Shown here in pieces: positions 33,442-41,141 of a DNA stretch of 64,000 bases. Every line of letters starts with the position of its first letter. Position 1 is the first letter of the stretch. The position numbers were made by a program, and so were the translations under genes. Below the pieces are notes generated by a model. That model made no database searches, had not been told where the DNA came from, and saw only the letters and a list, made by a program, of their open reading frames with translations. The DNA comes from Catellatospora citrea (lineage in GTDB: Bacteria; Actinomycetota; Actinomycetes; Mycobacteriales; Micromonosporaceae): NCBI RefSeq assembly GCF_003610235.1, contig NZ_RAPR01000001.1:7812001-7876000 (forward strand). Reading direction: 5' to 3'.

Positions 33442-34998
33442 TTACATGGAGCCGTACACCGACATCGCGGTCAGCGCCCGGGAGTTGTAGTCGAACAGGG
33501 CCTGGTTCTCCCAGCCGTTGCCCGACGACGGGTTGGTCGGGTCCCAGCCCGCACCGGCCTGCGCGGTCCACGCCGGCTCCCAGTAGAAGACGCCCATGCC
33601 GCGGCCGTTGGGCACGTTCTTGACGATGTTCACCACGGCCTGGAACGCGTCGCGCTGCCCGGTCGCGCTGGCCGGATAGCCGCAGGTGTTCGCCAGCGAC
33701 GAGGTGAAGATGTTGGTCTCGCCGTCGTCCTGCGCGGTGGTGAACCCGTAGGCCGTCTCGGCCACGATCACCGGCTTGCCGTACCGGGAGGCCATGTCGT
33801 TGAGATTGCTCTGCAGCCCCGACAGCGGCCCGTGCCAGTAGCAGTAGTACGACGCCCCGATCACGTCGAACGGCACCCCGTACGCCACGGCCTGGTCGAA
33901 CCACCAGCGGAAGGTGGCGTTGTCGCCGCCCTCGGCCAGGTGCAGCATCACCAGCGTCGAGGAGTTGACCGCCTTGACCGCGTTGACGCCCGACTTGAGC
34001 AGCTGCGACAGGTTGCCCCAGTTGGAAGTGCTGCCGGTGGGCAGCAGCATGCCGGGGTTGATCTCGTTGCCGACCTGCACCATGTCCGCGGTGGTGCCCT
34101 GCGCCTTGAGCGCGTTGAGCACGTCGTAGGTGTGGTTGTAGACCGCGGTGTTCAGCTGCGCCAGCGAGTAGCCCGACCAGGCCGCCGGCGGGACCTGCTT
34201 GCCCGGGTCGGCCCAGGAGTCGGAGTAGTGGAAGTCGACCAGCAGCTTCAGGCCCTGCGCCTTGATCCGCTGCGCCATGGTCAGCACCCGGGCCTTGTTG
34301 TTGTAGCCGTCGGCCGGGTTCACCCACACCTTGAGCCGGGCGTAGTTCATGCCCGCGTTCTTCAGGATGGCGATGGCGTCGCCCTGCGTCCCGGAGCTGG
34401 TGTAGTACAGCGCGCCGAAGTCCTCGTTCTTCTTCAGCGACGACAGGTCACCACCCTTGACCTGCAGCGACGTGCCGCCGGTGGTGCCCTTCACGAAGGT
34501 CACGTCGTCCACGTTGATCCACTGGTTGGCGGCGGCGCTGGAGTACACGCTCAGCGTGCACGACGTCGAGGAGACGCTGGCCGTCACCGACACCTGCACC
34601 CACGTGCTGCTGCTGGTCGGGATGTTGACCTGCGCCTGCGCGCCGCCGCAGTTCTTCATCGCCAGGTATGCCGCCGACTGCCCGCCACCCGAGCGCACCC
34701 ACGCGCTCAGCGTGTACGAGCCCGTGCTCAGGCCGGTCAGGGTCTGGTACGTCTCGACCGTGTACGCCGAAGCCGACCAGTGCGTGCCGCGATAGCTGCC
34801 GCTGCGCCCGCCCGCCTCGCTCTTCGACGCCGCGACGGTGCCCGACTCCGACCAGCCGGTCGGGGTCTGGCTCGCCCCGTTGGACTCGAACCCGGGGTTG
34901 GTGACCGTCGACGCCGCCGCGGCCGGCAGCGCGGGCGCGGCCAGCGCCGCCACCGCGGCGAGTGCCGCCGCGGCCAGCAGTGCCTTTGCTCTGTGCAT
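33442..34998 (-). CDS. Secreted GH53 arabinogalactan endo-beta-1,4-galactanase with N-terminal carbohydrate-binding domain
   Basis: A 518-residue exported enzyme. Signal peptide (M-H-R-A-K-A-L-L then Ala-rich core and A-A-A-A-S). Residues ~30-170 form a beta-sandwich CBM of the CBM4/9/61 type (N-P-G-F-E-S-N, T-L-S-A-W-V-R). The GH53 barrel follows, with acid/base Glu312 (V-G-N-E-I-N-P-G) and nucleophile Glu414 (V-A-E-T-A-Y-G). It cuts beta-1,4-galactan outside the cell, feeding the importer and GH42. AGGAGG is 5 nt before ATG 34998. Two TGTGA-type palindromes lie upstream. Confidence 0.94.
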   Translation of the reverse strand: MHRAKALLAAAALAAVAALAAPALPAAAASTVTNPGFESNGASQTPTGWSESGTVAASKSEAGGRSGSYRGTHWSASAYTVETYQTLTGLSTGSYTLSAWVRSGGGQSAAYLAMKNCGGAQAQVNIPTSSSTWVQVSVTASVSSTSCTLSVYSSAAANQWINVDDVTFVKGTTGGTSLQVKGGDLSSLKKNEDFGALYYTSSGTQGDAIAILKNAGMNYARLKVWVNPADGYNNKARVLTMAQRIKAQGLKLLVDFHYSDSWADPGKQVPPAAWSGYSLAQLNTAVYNHTYDVLNALKAQGTTADMVQVGNEINPGMLLPTGSTSNWGNLSQLLKSGVNAVKAVNSSTLVMLHLAEGGDNATFRWWFDQAVAYGVPFDVIGASYYCYWHGPLSGLQSNLNDMASRYGKPVIVAETAYGFTTAQDDGETNIFTSSLANTCGYPASATGQRDAFQAVVNIVKNVPNGRGMGVFYWEPAWTAQAGAGWDPTNPSSGNGWENQALFDYNSRALTAMSVYGSM

Positions 34999-35012
34999 GA
35001 TTCCTCCTGATG

Positions 35013-35027
35013 TGTGAGTCGCTCACA
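35013..35027. promoter_or_regulatory. Variant operator with 3-bp spacer near the galactanase start
   Basis: TGTGAG-TCG-CTCACA, a perfect inverted repeat with a 3-bp centre instead of the usual CG, 14 bp upstream of the galactanase ATG and 39 bp from the stronger operator at 35067. Confidence 0.5.
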
Positions 35028-35066
35028 GACACATCGGGGGAGCATCCACAGCAGACCGGGCGGCAG

Positions 35067-35082
35067 CTGTGAACGTTCACAG
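35067..35082. promoter_or_regulatory. LacI-type operator upstream of the galactanase gene
   Basis: CTGTGAACGTTCACAG, identical over 16 bp to the site upstream of the importer operon, 68 bp before the galactanase start. Shared identity links the transcription units into one regulon. Confidence 0.88.
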
Positions 35083-35140
35083 AAAACATCGACGCGCGTG
35101 CGTTGTCAAGAGGGGCGTTCCGACCCGCGGAACCGGTCCG

Positions 35141-35173
35141 GCTTGACCTCAAGCGATCTTTAACTTTTAGCGT
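35141..35173 (+). promoter_or_regulatory. Possible MerR/SoxR-type promoter of the FMN reductase gene
   Basis: The palindrome GCTTGACCTCAAGC (35141-35154) contains a TTGACC -35 hexamer; TAGCGT (35168-35173) is a plausible -10 at an over-long 19-bp spacing, the arrangement used by MerR-family activators such as SoxR. No such regulator is encoded nearby. Confidence 0.4.
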
Positions 35174-35210
35174 GGCCGGTATCCGTCCAGCCGGCCGACA
35201 GGAGAACCAC

Positions 35211-35771
35211 GTGTCCCACACCCAGGTGAGGCTTGCCGTCGTCATCGGCAGCGTCCGCCCCGAACGATTCGGCCCGACGGTGGCCGACTGGTTCGTCGGT
35301 GAGACGCAGCACCGCGACGACGTCCAGGTAGATCTGGTCGACCTGGCAGCCGACTCGACCGGCTCGCCACCGACCGCGCAGTCGCCCGGGCTCGCGCACC
35401 GGCTCGCCGCCGCGGATGCGTTCGTCGTGGTGACGCCGGAGTACAACCACAGCTATCCGGCCGCGCTCAAGAACATGATCGACACGCATGGCCGGGAGTT
35501 CCGCGCCAAGCCCGTGGCGTTCGTGTCGTACGGCGGTCTCTCCGGCGGCCTGCGGGCCGTCGAGCACCTGCGACCGGTCTTCGCGGAACTGCACGCCGTC
35601 ACCACCCGGGACACGGTCAGCTTCCACGGCGCGTGGAAGCAGTTCGACGGCGCCGGGCAGCCGAAGGACCCGGCGGCGCCCGCCGCCGCGGCCGGCCGAC
35701 TCCTCGACCAGCTGACATGGTGGGCGCGGGCGTTGCAGGCCGCCAAAGCGACCTCGCCGTACCCGGCCTGA
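35211..35771 (+). CDS. NADPH-dependent FMN reductase family protein
   Basis: A 186-residue flavodoxin-fold reductase: V-I-G-S-V-R-P-E-R-F-G (phosphate loop for FMN), V-V-T-P-E-Y-N-H-S-Y-P-A-A-L-K-N-M-I-D (isoalloxazine site) and V-S-Y-G-G-L-S-G-G. Such enzymes reduce FMN, quinones or azo compounds with NAD(P)H. GTG 35211 has AGGAG 6 nt upstream. The MerR-like promoter suggests redox-linked control. Confidence 0.9.
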   Translation: MSHTQVRLAVVIGSVRPERFGPTVADWFVGETQHRDDVQVDLVDLAADSTGSPPTAQSPGLAHRLAAADAFVVVTPEYNHSYPAALKNMIDTHGREFRAKPVAFVSYGGLSGGLRAVEHLRPVFAELHAVTTRDTVSFHGAWKQFDGAGQPKDPAAPAAAAGRLLDQLTWWARALQAAKATSPYPA

Positions 35772-35922
35772 CGGGATCGCCCAGGCCCGCACGGTCGTCC
35801 CGATGATCATCGTCGATCACCGGGACGACCTCGGCCGGTCAGCAGAGCCGCCCGGGGCGGCGAACGCGCGAAGTGGCAACATGGGCCGCCACGACCGGTT
35901 GCCGTACGGACGGAGCACCGAG

Positions 35923-36741
35923 ATGAACACGGCCCAGCCACGACGCGGCGACCAGGACGAACACGACGCGGCGCGAATGATCGGCTTTCTGCGTGCGTCG
36001 ATGCGCTCGCAGGCCGAGCGGATCGTCGACACCCCGACCGGGTTCGCCGTGTTCAGCGACACCTACCGGCACTCCTACGACCACAACAAGTTCGTCGTCA
36101 CCGACACCGGCGACCTCCGCGCCGTGTCGGACACCGCCGAGAGAGTGCTCGCCGCCGAGGGCTGCGCGCACCGCAGCATCGTCGTCCACGACGAGCGACT
36201 GGGCGAACTGCTCGCCCCGCAGCTACTCGAGACCCGCCACCTCCACGTGCGCGACGTGCTCATGCGCCACGACGGCCAGCCGGCCGACCGCCCTGCCGAC
36301 CCGGCTGTCATCGTGGCCGAGATCGCCCTGGACGAGCTGCGCGACGCCGACCGCGACACCTGGCAGACCGAGCTTCCCCAGGTGTCGGCCGAGGTGATCG
36401 AGCAGCTCGTCGACCGCCGTGTGACCCGGCTGCGGGCCGCGCCGCAGGTGACGTTCCTCGGCGTACGCGACGAGCACGGCCGCGTCGTCGCACACGCCGA
36501 CCTCTACCTCGACGCCGCGGCGGGCATCGCGCAGATCGAGGACGTGCAGACCCGGCCGGCCCACCAGGGCCGAGGCCTGGCCCGCGCGGTGCTCGACACG
36601 GCCCTTCGCCGCGCCCGGCACGCCGGCTGCGACATGGTGTTCCTGGAGGCGAGCGTCGAGGACTGGCCACGGCGGTTCTACGCCAGGCTCGGCTTCCGCG
36701 AGATCGCCGTGACCCACCTCTTCACCCGCCTGCCGGCCTGA
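35923..36741 (+). CDS. GNAT family N-acetyltransferase
   Basis: A 272-residue protein with a complete GNAT domain in its C-terminal half: I-E-D-V-Q-T-R-P-A-H-Q-G-R-G-L-A-R-A-V-L (acetyl-CoA loop Q-G-R-G-L-A), then F-Y-A-R-L-G-F-R-E-I-A. The N-terminal ~110 residues resemble a degenerate second acetyltransferase unit. Substrate unknown. GGAG lies 7 nt before ATG 35923. Confidence 0.87.
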   Translation: MNTAQPRRGDQDEHDAARMIGFLRASMRSQAERIVDTPTGFAVFSDTYRHSYDHNKFVVTDTGDLRAVSDTAERVLAAEGCAHRSIVVHDERLGELLAPQLLETRHLHVRDVLMRHDGQPADRPADPAVIVAEIALDELRDADRDTWQTELPQVSAEVIEQLVDRRVTRLRAAPQVTFLGVRDEHGRVVAHADLYLDAAAGIAQIEDVQTRPAHQGRGLARAVLDTALRRARHAGCDMVFLEASVEDWPRRFYARLGFREIAVTHLFTRLPA

Positions 36742-36792
36742 GCCCCGGCCGCGACCGGGGTTCAGGGCTGCGCCGACCAGGCTGGGCCGGGA

Positions 36793-37140
36793 TCAGGCGG
36801 CGGAGGCCAGGACCATCGAGGCGACGACCGGGCCGAGGTAGAGCAGCGGGAACGGGACGTGAGCGTACGACCTGGCGCGCAGCACGGTGATCACCGCGCC
36901 GGTGAAGTAGAGCACCAGCCCGATCCCGGCCAGCACTCCGACCACGGGGACGAAAAGCCCGACCACCAGACCCAGCGCCCCCGCGGCCTTGGCCACGCCG
37001 AGCCAGGTCCACCACGAACGGGGCACACCGTAGTCGGCCAGCGGCTCGACGACCCACTTGGCCCCGGCGAACATGGATCCGGCGGAGAAGCCGACCCAGG
37101 CGGCGGCGATGACGGTGACGACGGTGTAGGCGGTGGACAT
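36793..37140 (-). CDS. DoxX-like four-helix membrane protein
   Basis: A 115-residue protein with four hydrophobic helices and the motif L-G-V-A-K-A-A-G-A-L-G-L-V-V-G, typical of DoxX/DoxX-like proteins. Role in redox or sulfur handling is proposed for the family; not certain here. GGAGGAG is 6 nt upstream of ATG 37140. Marks the left border of the decayed region. Confidence 0.87.
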   Translation of the reverse strand: MSTAYTVVTVIAAAWVGFSAGSMFAGAKWVVEPLADYGVPRSWWTWLGVAKAAGALGLVVGLFVPVVGVLAGIGLVLYFTGAVITVLRARSYAHVPFPLLYLGPVVASMVLASAA

Positions 37141-37661
37141 CAGATGCTCCTCCAGTGCTGCGATGTGCCTTCACCGGTATGACTCGGCCCACCGCGAGAA
37201 CGTGACAGCTCGGCCAGACGTTCTTCGGGTGCGTCGCAAGGCCGGCACTTTCCTGAGCGGCATCGGGCGGTGCTCATCGCTCAAGAGCGGCGGGCTATCG
37301 CGTCGTGATCGGGCAGCTCGTAGGAGATGGCCCTACCTGCGCGTCGGATGCTGTCACCGCTGTCACACGGCTCCAACTCGGGGACGGCCTTCGGGGAGCT
37401 CACTTGTGCTGCCTACGATGCAGACCAGTTCCGCCACGGCTGGGGCAACCGTGGCTGCTCGGTGGGATGTAGACGTTGGGCGTGTCCAGGCCTGCGGCCG
37501 TGGTCCATTCAGTCCCGCCGTAGTGTTTGCACAGCCCGCGCGGCTTGATGTCTCGTTTCCGGATCACCTGCCGGACGGTGCCGAATATCGCGCGTACGCG
37601 AGACGCGGCACCTCGTCAGCCCTAGATCATCCCAGGTCGGCCAGTGCCGCCTCGCCTGCCG
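37141..37661. other. Intergenic stretch without a supported gene
   Basis: I see no convincing coding frame here: short frames lack GC3 bias and start signals. Base composition drops below the neighbours. It adjoins the pseudogene and transposase remnant and is probably decayed DNA. Confidence 0.5.
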
Positions 37662-38126
37662 TCACCGACCTTCAAGGTGCCGCCACCAGTCGTCGTCGAC
37701 GGTCAGCATTCCGTCATCGAGGTCTTGCCCGAACCGATTTGCGTCGACTGGAGCCGGCCGAGCAGTCATCACCGCCGTGAGCTCGTCGGGCAGTACGAGA
37801 CAGTGTTCTTCGACGTAGTGCGCCAGGCCCTCCGGCCAGATGAAGTGGTTGCCGTCAGTGAGTTCCGTCGGCCCGTTGGTCTACCCGCACAGGCGACAGA
37901 GCGAGTGACCTGCGGCGGCGACGAACGTGGTGCCGTGGCGCAGGTAGTCACCGACCTGGCGCTGCCGCTCAGCGTCCGCGTCCGGATCCACGAACGCCGG
38001 CGCTTCGGGCCAACCGGGCTCGTCCGGCCCCGCCCAGTAACCGATCAATCGTATAGATCTTCGCGTCGACACCGACGCATCGTATGTGGCGCAGCCGCCG
38101 ATCAGGGAACCACGCGGCTGGTTCAA
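37662..38126 (-). pseudogene. Interrupted hypothetical gene with in-frame TAG
   Basis: Two halves share one frame, separated by TAG at 37883-37881. The upstream half reads R-L-I-G-Y-W-A-G-P-D-E-P-G-W-P ... H-S-L-C-R-L-C-G; the downstream half continues N-G-P-T-E-L-T-D-G-N-H-F-I-W-P-E-G-L-A-H-Y-V-E-E-H-C-L-V-L-P-D-E-L to a natural stop at 37662. The join makes sense as one actinobacterial protein of ~140 residues with a C-x-x-C site, so this looks like a recent nonsense mutation. The first ~18 codons are antisense to the transposase remnant and probably not original; the true 5' end seems lost. Confidence 0.7.
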
Positions 38127-38409
38127 GCGCCGGTGGCGCTGTGCTGAGCCCGGCTGTGCCCGCGTCTCGTTTACCGAGGCGGTGACCGCTGTCCCGGCCC
38201 GTAAGCGGCATCAGCGGCGGCGTCAATTGAACTTCGTGGTCCGCGCACTCGATAACGTGAAGACCGCCGAACTACCTGGAGGCAGTCGCGAAGGGTCGGC
38301 GCTTTGTCGTGGCCTACGGCTTTCGCAACCCGCCAACCAGCGGCTACATACCTGTTGCGGCATCACTCGACGAGCCCGAGGACACCTCGACCCCCGGCAA
38401 CTTCGCTGA
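38086..38409 (+). pseudogene. Internally deleted ISL3-type transposase remnant
   Basis: Residues R-R-W-R-C-A-E-P-G-C-A-R-V-S-F-T-E with A-V-P-A-R-K-R are the N-terminal zinc-binding domain of ISL3-family transposases. About 60 bp later a different frame gives A-Y-G-F-R-N-P, and the first frame resumes with N-Q-R-L-H-T-C-C-G-I-T-R-R-A-R-G-H-L, the characteristic C-terminal end of the same family. The catalytic middle (hundreds of residues) is missing and a +/-1 frameshift separates the tail blocks. Dead element; terminal repeats not found. Confidence 0.65.
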
Positions 38410-38762
38410 GCCACCATGCGTATGCGGTCACTTGATACTTCCGAAGACGGTGTGCATAAGCACGCTGATGTTCGCAACGATCGTCGCTGTCGCGATTATC
38501 AGCAGAACGGCCACGGTCAAAAGGACCTTCCAACGTCGGCGCATCCAGATCAGCATCCGCCCATTCGATCACCCGAGCGACGACATCACAAGCGTCTGCG
38601 GGCGACGGCGTGAGCGTGACCGGGCGTGGCGCATCGGCGCTGGACCTGTCGGGAAGCCGGGCATCGATGGCGCATTCACGAATGGAACTGTACCTCTTGC
38701 GTCCGCCATCGATCATCAGTATCGTCCCGTTGATCCACGGCATTGTGCAGAGGGGAGCACCG

Positions 38763-39407
38763 TTGCGTCTACGAAGGACAAGTGAGTGGATCGGCACGTC
38801 GGCGATCGCCGTCCTCATCGGTGGAACGCTGTTGACGGCATGTTCGTCGCCGGAGAGCGTCGAGTTGAGCGCTCAACCAGAAAGGATCTCGCACGGAAAG
38901 GAGGTGTACCACTTCGACGACGTCTCCGTCATGACCGCTACGTCTGATCTGATCGTCAGCGCACGCGTCCGAGGTGTCCAACCGGGCCGCTGGATCGGTG
39001 TCAAAGGCAGCCCTGATGCCGATCAGATTCGAGAAGTCACTCTCGAAGTCAAGAGCGTTTTGTTCAGCAAGATCGGAACGCCGCCCGCAGTCATAACCAT
39101 GGATGAAGGCGCCTGGAACCCGGCTGGCGACGGCCTCCAGTTCGAGAGTGTCACCTGGACCAAGGTGGGCCACGAGGGGTACTACTTCCTGCGGGCGAGC
39201 GACATTCCAAACAATTATCTGCTGGTCAGCTCTCAGGGCAGGGTCTCGTTCGACGGGCAGAAGCTGGTGTCCACCGCCGATGAGGCCAATCCGATTCACG
39301 CTGCGCTGGCGTCGATGAGTGCCTCCTCACTCGAGTCGGCCATCCGTCGCGCGGGTGCCGAATTCACGGCAGGCAGGCTCATGCCTGCGGGAAGGTTCGG
39401 CGAGTGA
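38763..39407 (+). CDS. Secreted lipoprotein, unknown function
   Basis: A 214-residue lipoprotein: short basic start, hydrophobic helix and the lipobox L-L-T-A-C. The mature part has no domain I recognise (V-S-A-R-V-R-G-V-Q-P-G-R-W; Y-Y-F-L-R-A-S-D). TTG 38763 is chosen because AGGGGAG is 5 nt upstream and it gives a clean signal peptide; the longer frame to 38610 does not. Codon use is less GC-biased than neighbours. It is followed by a secreted metzincin-like gene and another lipoprotein, apparently one transcription unit. Confidence 0.72.
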   Translation: MRLRRTSEWIGTSAIAVLIGGTLLTACSSPESVELSAQPERISHGKEVYHFDDVSVMTATSDLIVSARVRGVQPGRWIGVKGSPDADQIREVTLEVKSVLFSKIGTPPAVITMDEGAWNPAGDGLQFESVTWTKVGHEGYYFLRASDIPNNYLLVSSQGRVSFDGQKLVSTADEANPIHAALASMSASSLESAIRRAGAEFTAGRLMPAGRFGE

Positions 39408-39475
39408 TGATCCGTCGCCGGGCCGTCGCCCACCGCGCGGGAACCCATTTTCCGTTCTCTGTCCAAGGAGCCGCG

Positions 39476-40015
39476 TTGCCGCGCATCGGAAGTCGCTCGA
39501 TCATCGTGGCCATCGTGGTCCTGCTCGCTTCAGTCCTGACGCCGGCCCAAGCAGCTCTTGCGGATCATGACGGATGGGGCATCGACCCGGACAATCGCAC
39601 GCAATACGTCAAGAAGATCGATTTCTCGTCGTCCCACGCCGATGCGGCGGTCGACCACGGCAAGGCTCAACTCGAGCGTAGCGTGATCACCACTGGGTGG
39701 GGCGACAACGACATCGAGGTCTTCGAGCACCCTTACGGTAATACAGGCTGGACAGGGCTGACCGACTGCACGGACTGGAACGTGCTCCTCACGTCTTGCA
39801 ATGTCATTCGGATCCGCTTCAATCACTCGGCGATGGTCAATGCCAACTACACCCATTGGCGTAGCCTCGGCTGCCACGAATTCGGACACAGTGGAGACCT
39901 AGGGCATCGCGACCCCGACGAGGACACCGACAACAACTCGTGTATGCGAGAGAATATCTGGCCTGAGAACTTCGACAGTCATGATCTCACTGCGATCGAC
40001 ATAGCAACCGCGTGA
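39476..40015 (+). CDS. Secreted metzincin-like zinc protease
   Basis: A 179-residue protein with signal peptide (P-R-I-G-S-R-S..., hydrophobic core, A-Q-A-A-L-A). The zinc site C-H-E-F-G-H-S-G-D-L-G-H matches the matrixin HExxHxxGxxH layout but has Asp where Gly is usual; N-N-S-C-M downstream fits the Met-turn. Probably a small extracellular peptidase. TTG 39476 has AAGGAG 5 nt upstream; GTG 39404 or ATG 39407, overlapping the previous stop, are alternatives. Atypical composition suggests acquisition. Confidence 0.78.
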   Translation: MPRIGSRSIIVAIVVLLASVLTPAQAALADHDGWGIDPDNRTQYVKKIDFSSSHADAAVDHGKAQLERSVITTGWGDNDIEVFEHPYGNTGWTGLTDCTDWNVLLTSCNVIRIRFNHSAMVNANYTHWRSLGCHEFGHSGDLGHRDPDEDTDNNSCMRENIWPENFDSHDLTAIDIATA

Positions 40016-40116
40016 GTGAGCGCACTGACGGCGGCGCGTCGTTGCGTGCCGCCGTCAGTTGCGAGGCGGTAATGCCCAACCCACCCTTGCAAACTGCTAC
40101 GTGGAATGGAATGTGC

Positions 40117-40476
40117 ATGTCCAGGTCGTATCAGGGTCTGCTCGCCTGCTCGCTTCTGCTCGCCGCAGCACTGTCCGGATGTGCGGTCGAGGCCCACGCG
40201 GGCCCGAACTTCTGCGCGCAGGCAGCACCGCTCGCCTTCGGCAAGGGCGAAAGTCTCGATCACGTCGAGAAGTTGAAGATCATTCGTGCGCTGAGTGAAG
40301 AGGCGCCAGGTGATCTGAGGTCGGACTTCGACACGCTGATCGGGTGGTACGAGCACCTGGGAGCTGATCACGGCAACGGCGAGCAACAGGCTAAAGCCAC
40401 AAAGTCCGCCAGTGTCACGATCGGCGAGTTCATCGAGCGCGAATGCGACATCAATTTGGGCGGGATCCGAACTTAG
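40117..40476 (+). CDS. Small lipoprotein, unknown function
   Basis: A 119-residue lipoprotein: M-S-R-S-Y-Q-G, hydrophobic stretch, lipobox A-L-S-G-C. The mature part is helical and acidic with three Cys. No recognised domain. GGAATGGA lies 6 nt upstream of ATG 40117 (ATG 40111 also possible). It lies 101 bp downstream of the metzincin gene; a role as its partner or inhibitor is possible but unsupported. Confidence 0.65.
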   Translation: MSRSYQGLLACSLLLAAALSGCAVEAHAGPNFCAQAAPLAFGKGESLDHVEKLKIIRALSEEAPGDLRSDFDTLIGWYEHLGADHGNGEQQAKATKSASVTIGEFIERECDINLGGIRT

Positions 40477-40826
40477 CGACCCGCGCAAACCTCGTTGAGC
40501 CGTTCTTCGGCGGCGGTGTGATCCTGAGTTTTCTGGTCGCTGCGGCGCGATGGGCCGGTCGGACGTATTCGGCATCGCATCGAGATTGGTGGGTTTAGTC
40601 TGGTGTGGATACATCGTCTTTGTCGGACTGCAGGGATTGGCCAGACTTCGACGGAATCGAAGGAAGTGTATGCCTGGCGATTGATTTCGAGCGACGGGCT
40701 CGGTGACCGACTCTCCATCAACATGGGCTGTTGTTAGGTTGGCGTCCGCTGCTGGCGCGGGTCGTGCGGGTGGCACCCGGGTAGCTGGGCGACGCGCCGT
40801 GACGCGGTTGCTGTCGGGAGGTCCGG
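40477..40826. other. Intergenic stretch without a supported gene
   Basis: No coding frame here has start signal, codon bias or recognisable protein sequence. Composition is locally AT-richer (around 40590-40720). Probably decayed sequence at the right edge of the acquired patch. Confidence 0.45.
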
Positions 40827-41087
40827 CTGAACACTTGGCGGTATGGCGTCGGCGACGGTCCGATCGATGTCGAAGCAACCGTGACGGCGCTGCGCTTCGT
40901 TGAGCAGGAGCTGCGCCGACGCCTGGCCGACCAGCCGAACACGGGCACCTTCTACGCCTGGTACGACGAGCAGGCTGGTCAACTGAGGTGCTCGTTGACC
41001 TCGGCTGCTCCGAGCCGGTTGCCGTTCGGTGGAGCACTCCGTTCCGCGCTTAACCTGCGGATTTGCCACATAAAGGTCCGATGGTAG
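40827..41087 (+). pseudogene. Truncated hypothetical gene fragment
   Basis: The frame reads N-T-W-R-Y-G-V-G-D-G-P-I-D-V-E-A-T-V-T-A, then E-Q-E-L-R-R-R-L-A-D-Q and F-Y-A-W-Y-D-E-Q-A-G-Q-L-R-C-S-L, which looks like genuine protein with GC3 bias, up to about L-P-F-G-G-A; after that the sequence turns random and stops at 41085. There is no standard start codon before GTG 40881, although GGGAGG sits 4 nt before a CTG at 40827. I interpret it as a gene that lost its 3' part. Function unknown. Confidence 0.4.
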
Positions 41088-41141
41088 TCAACCGCGTTGT
41101 CCGCGTCGGTCGACGCCAACGGAACGATCGTGGCGTGGTGG

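Noticed and set aside
37141..38126. Several short plus-strand frames as genes
   Set aside because: They lack ribosome sites and codon bias; the coherent protein sequence is on the minus strand at 37662-38126.
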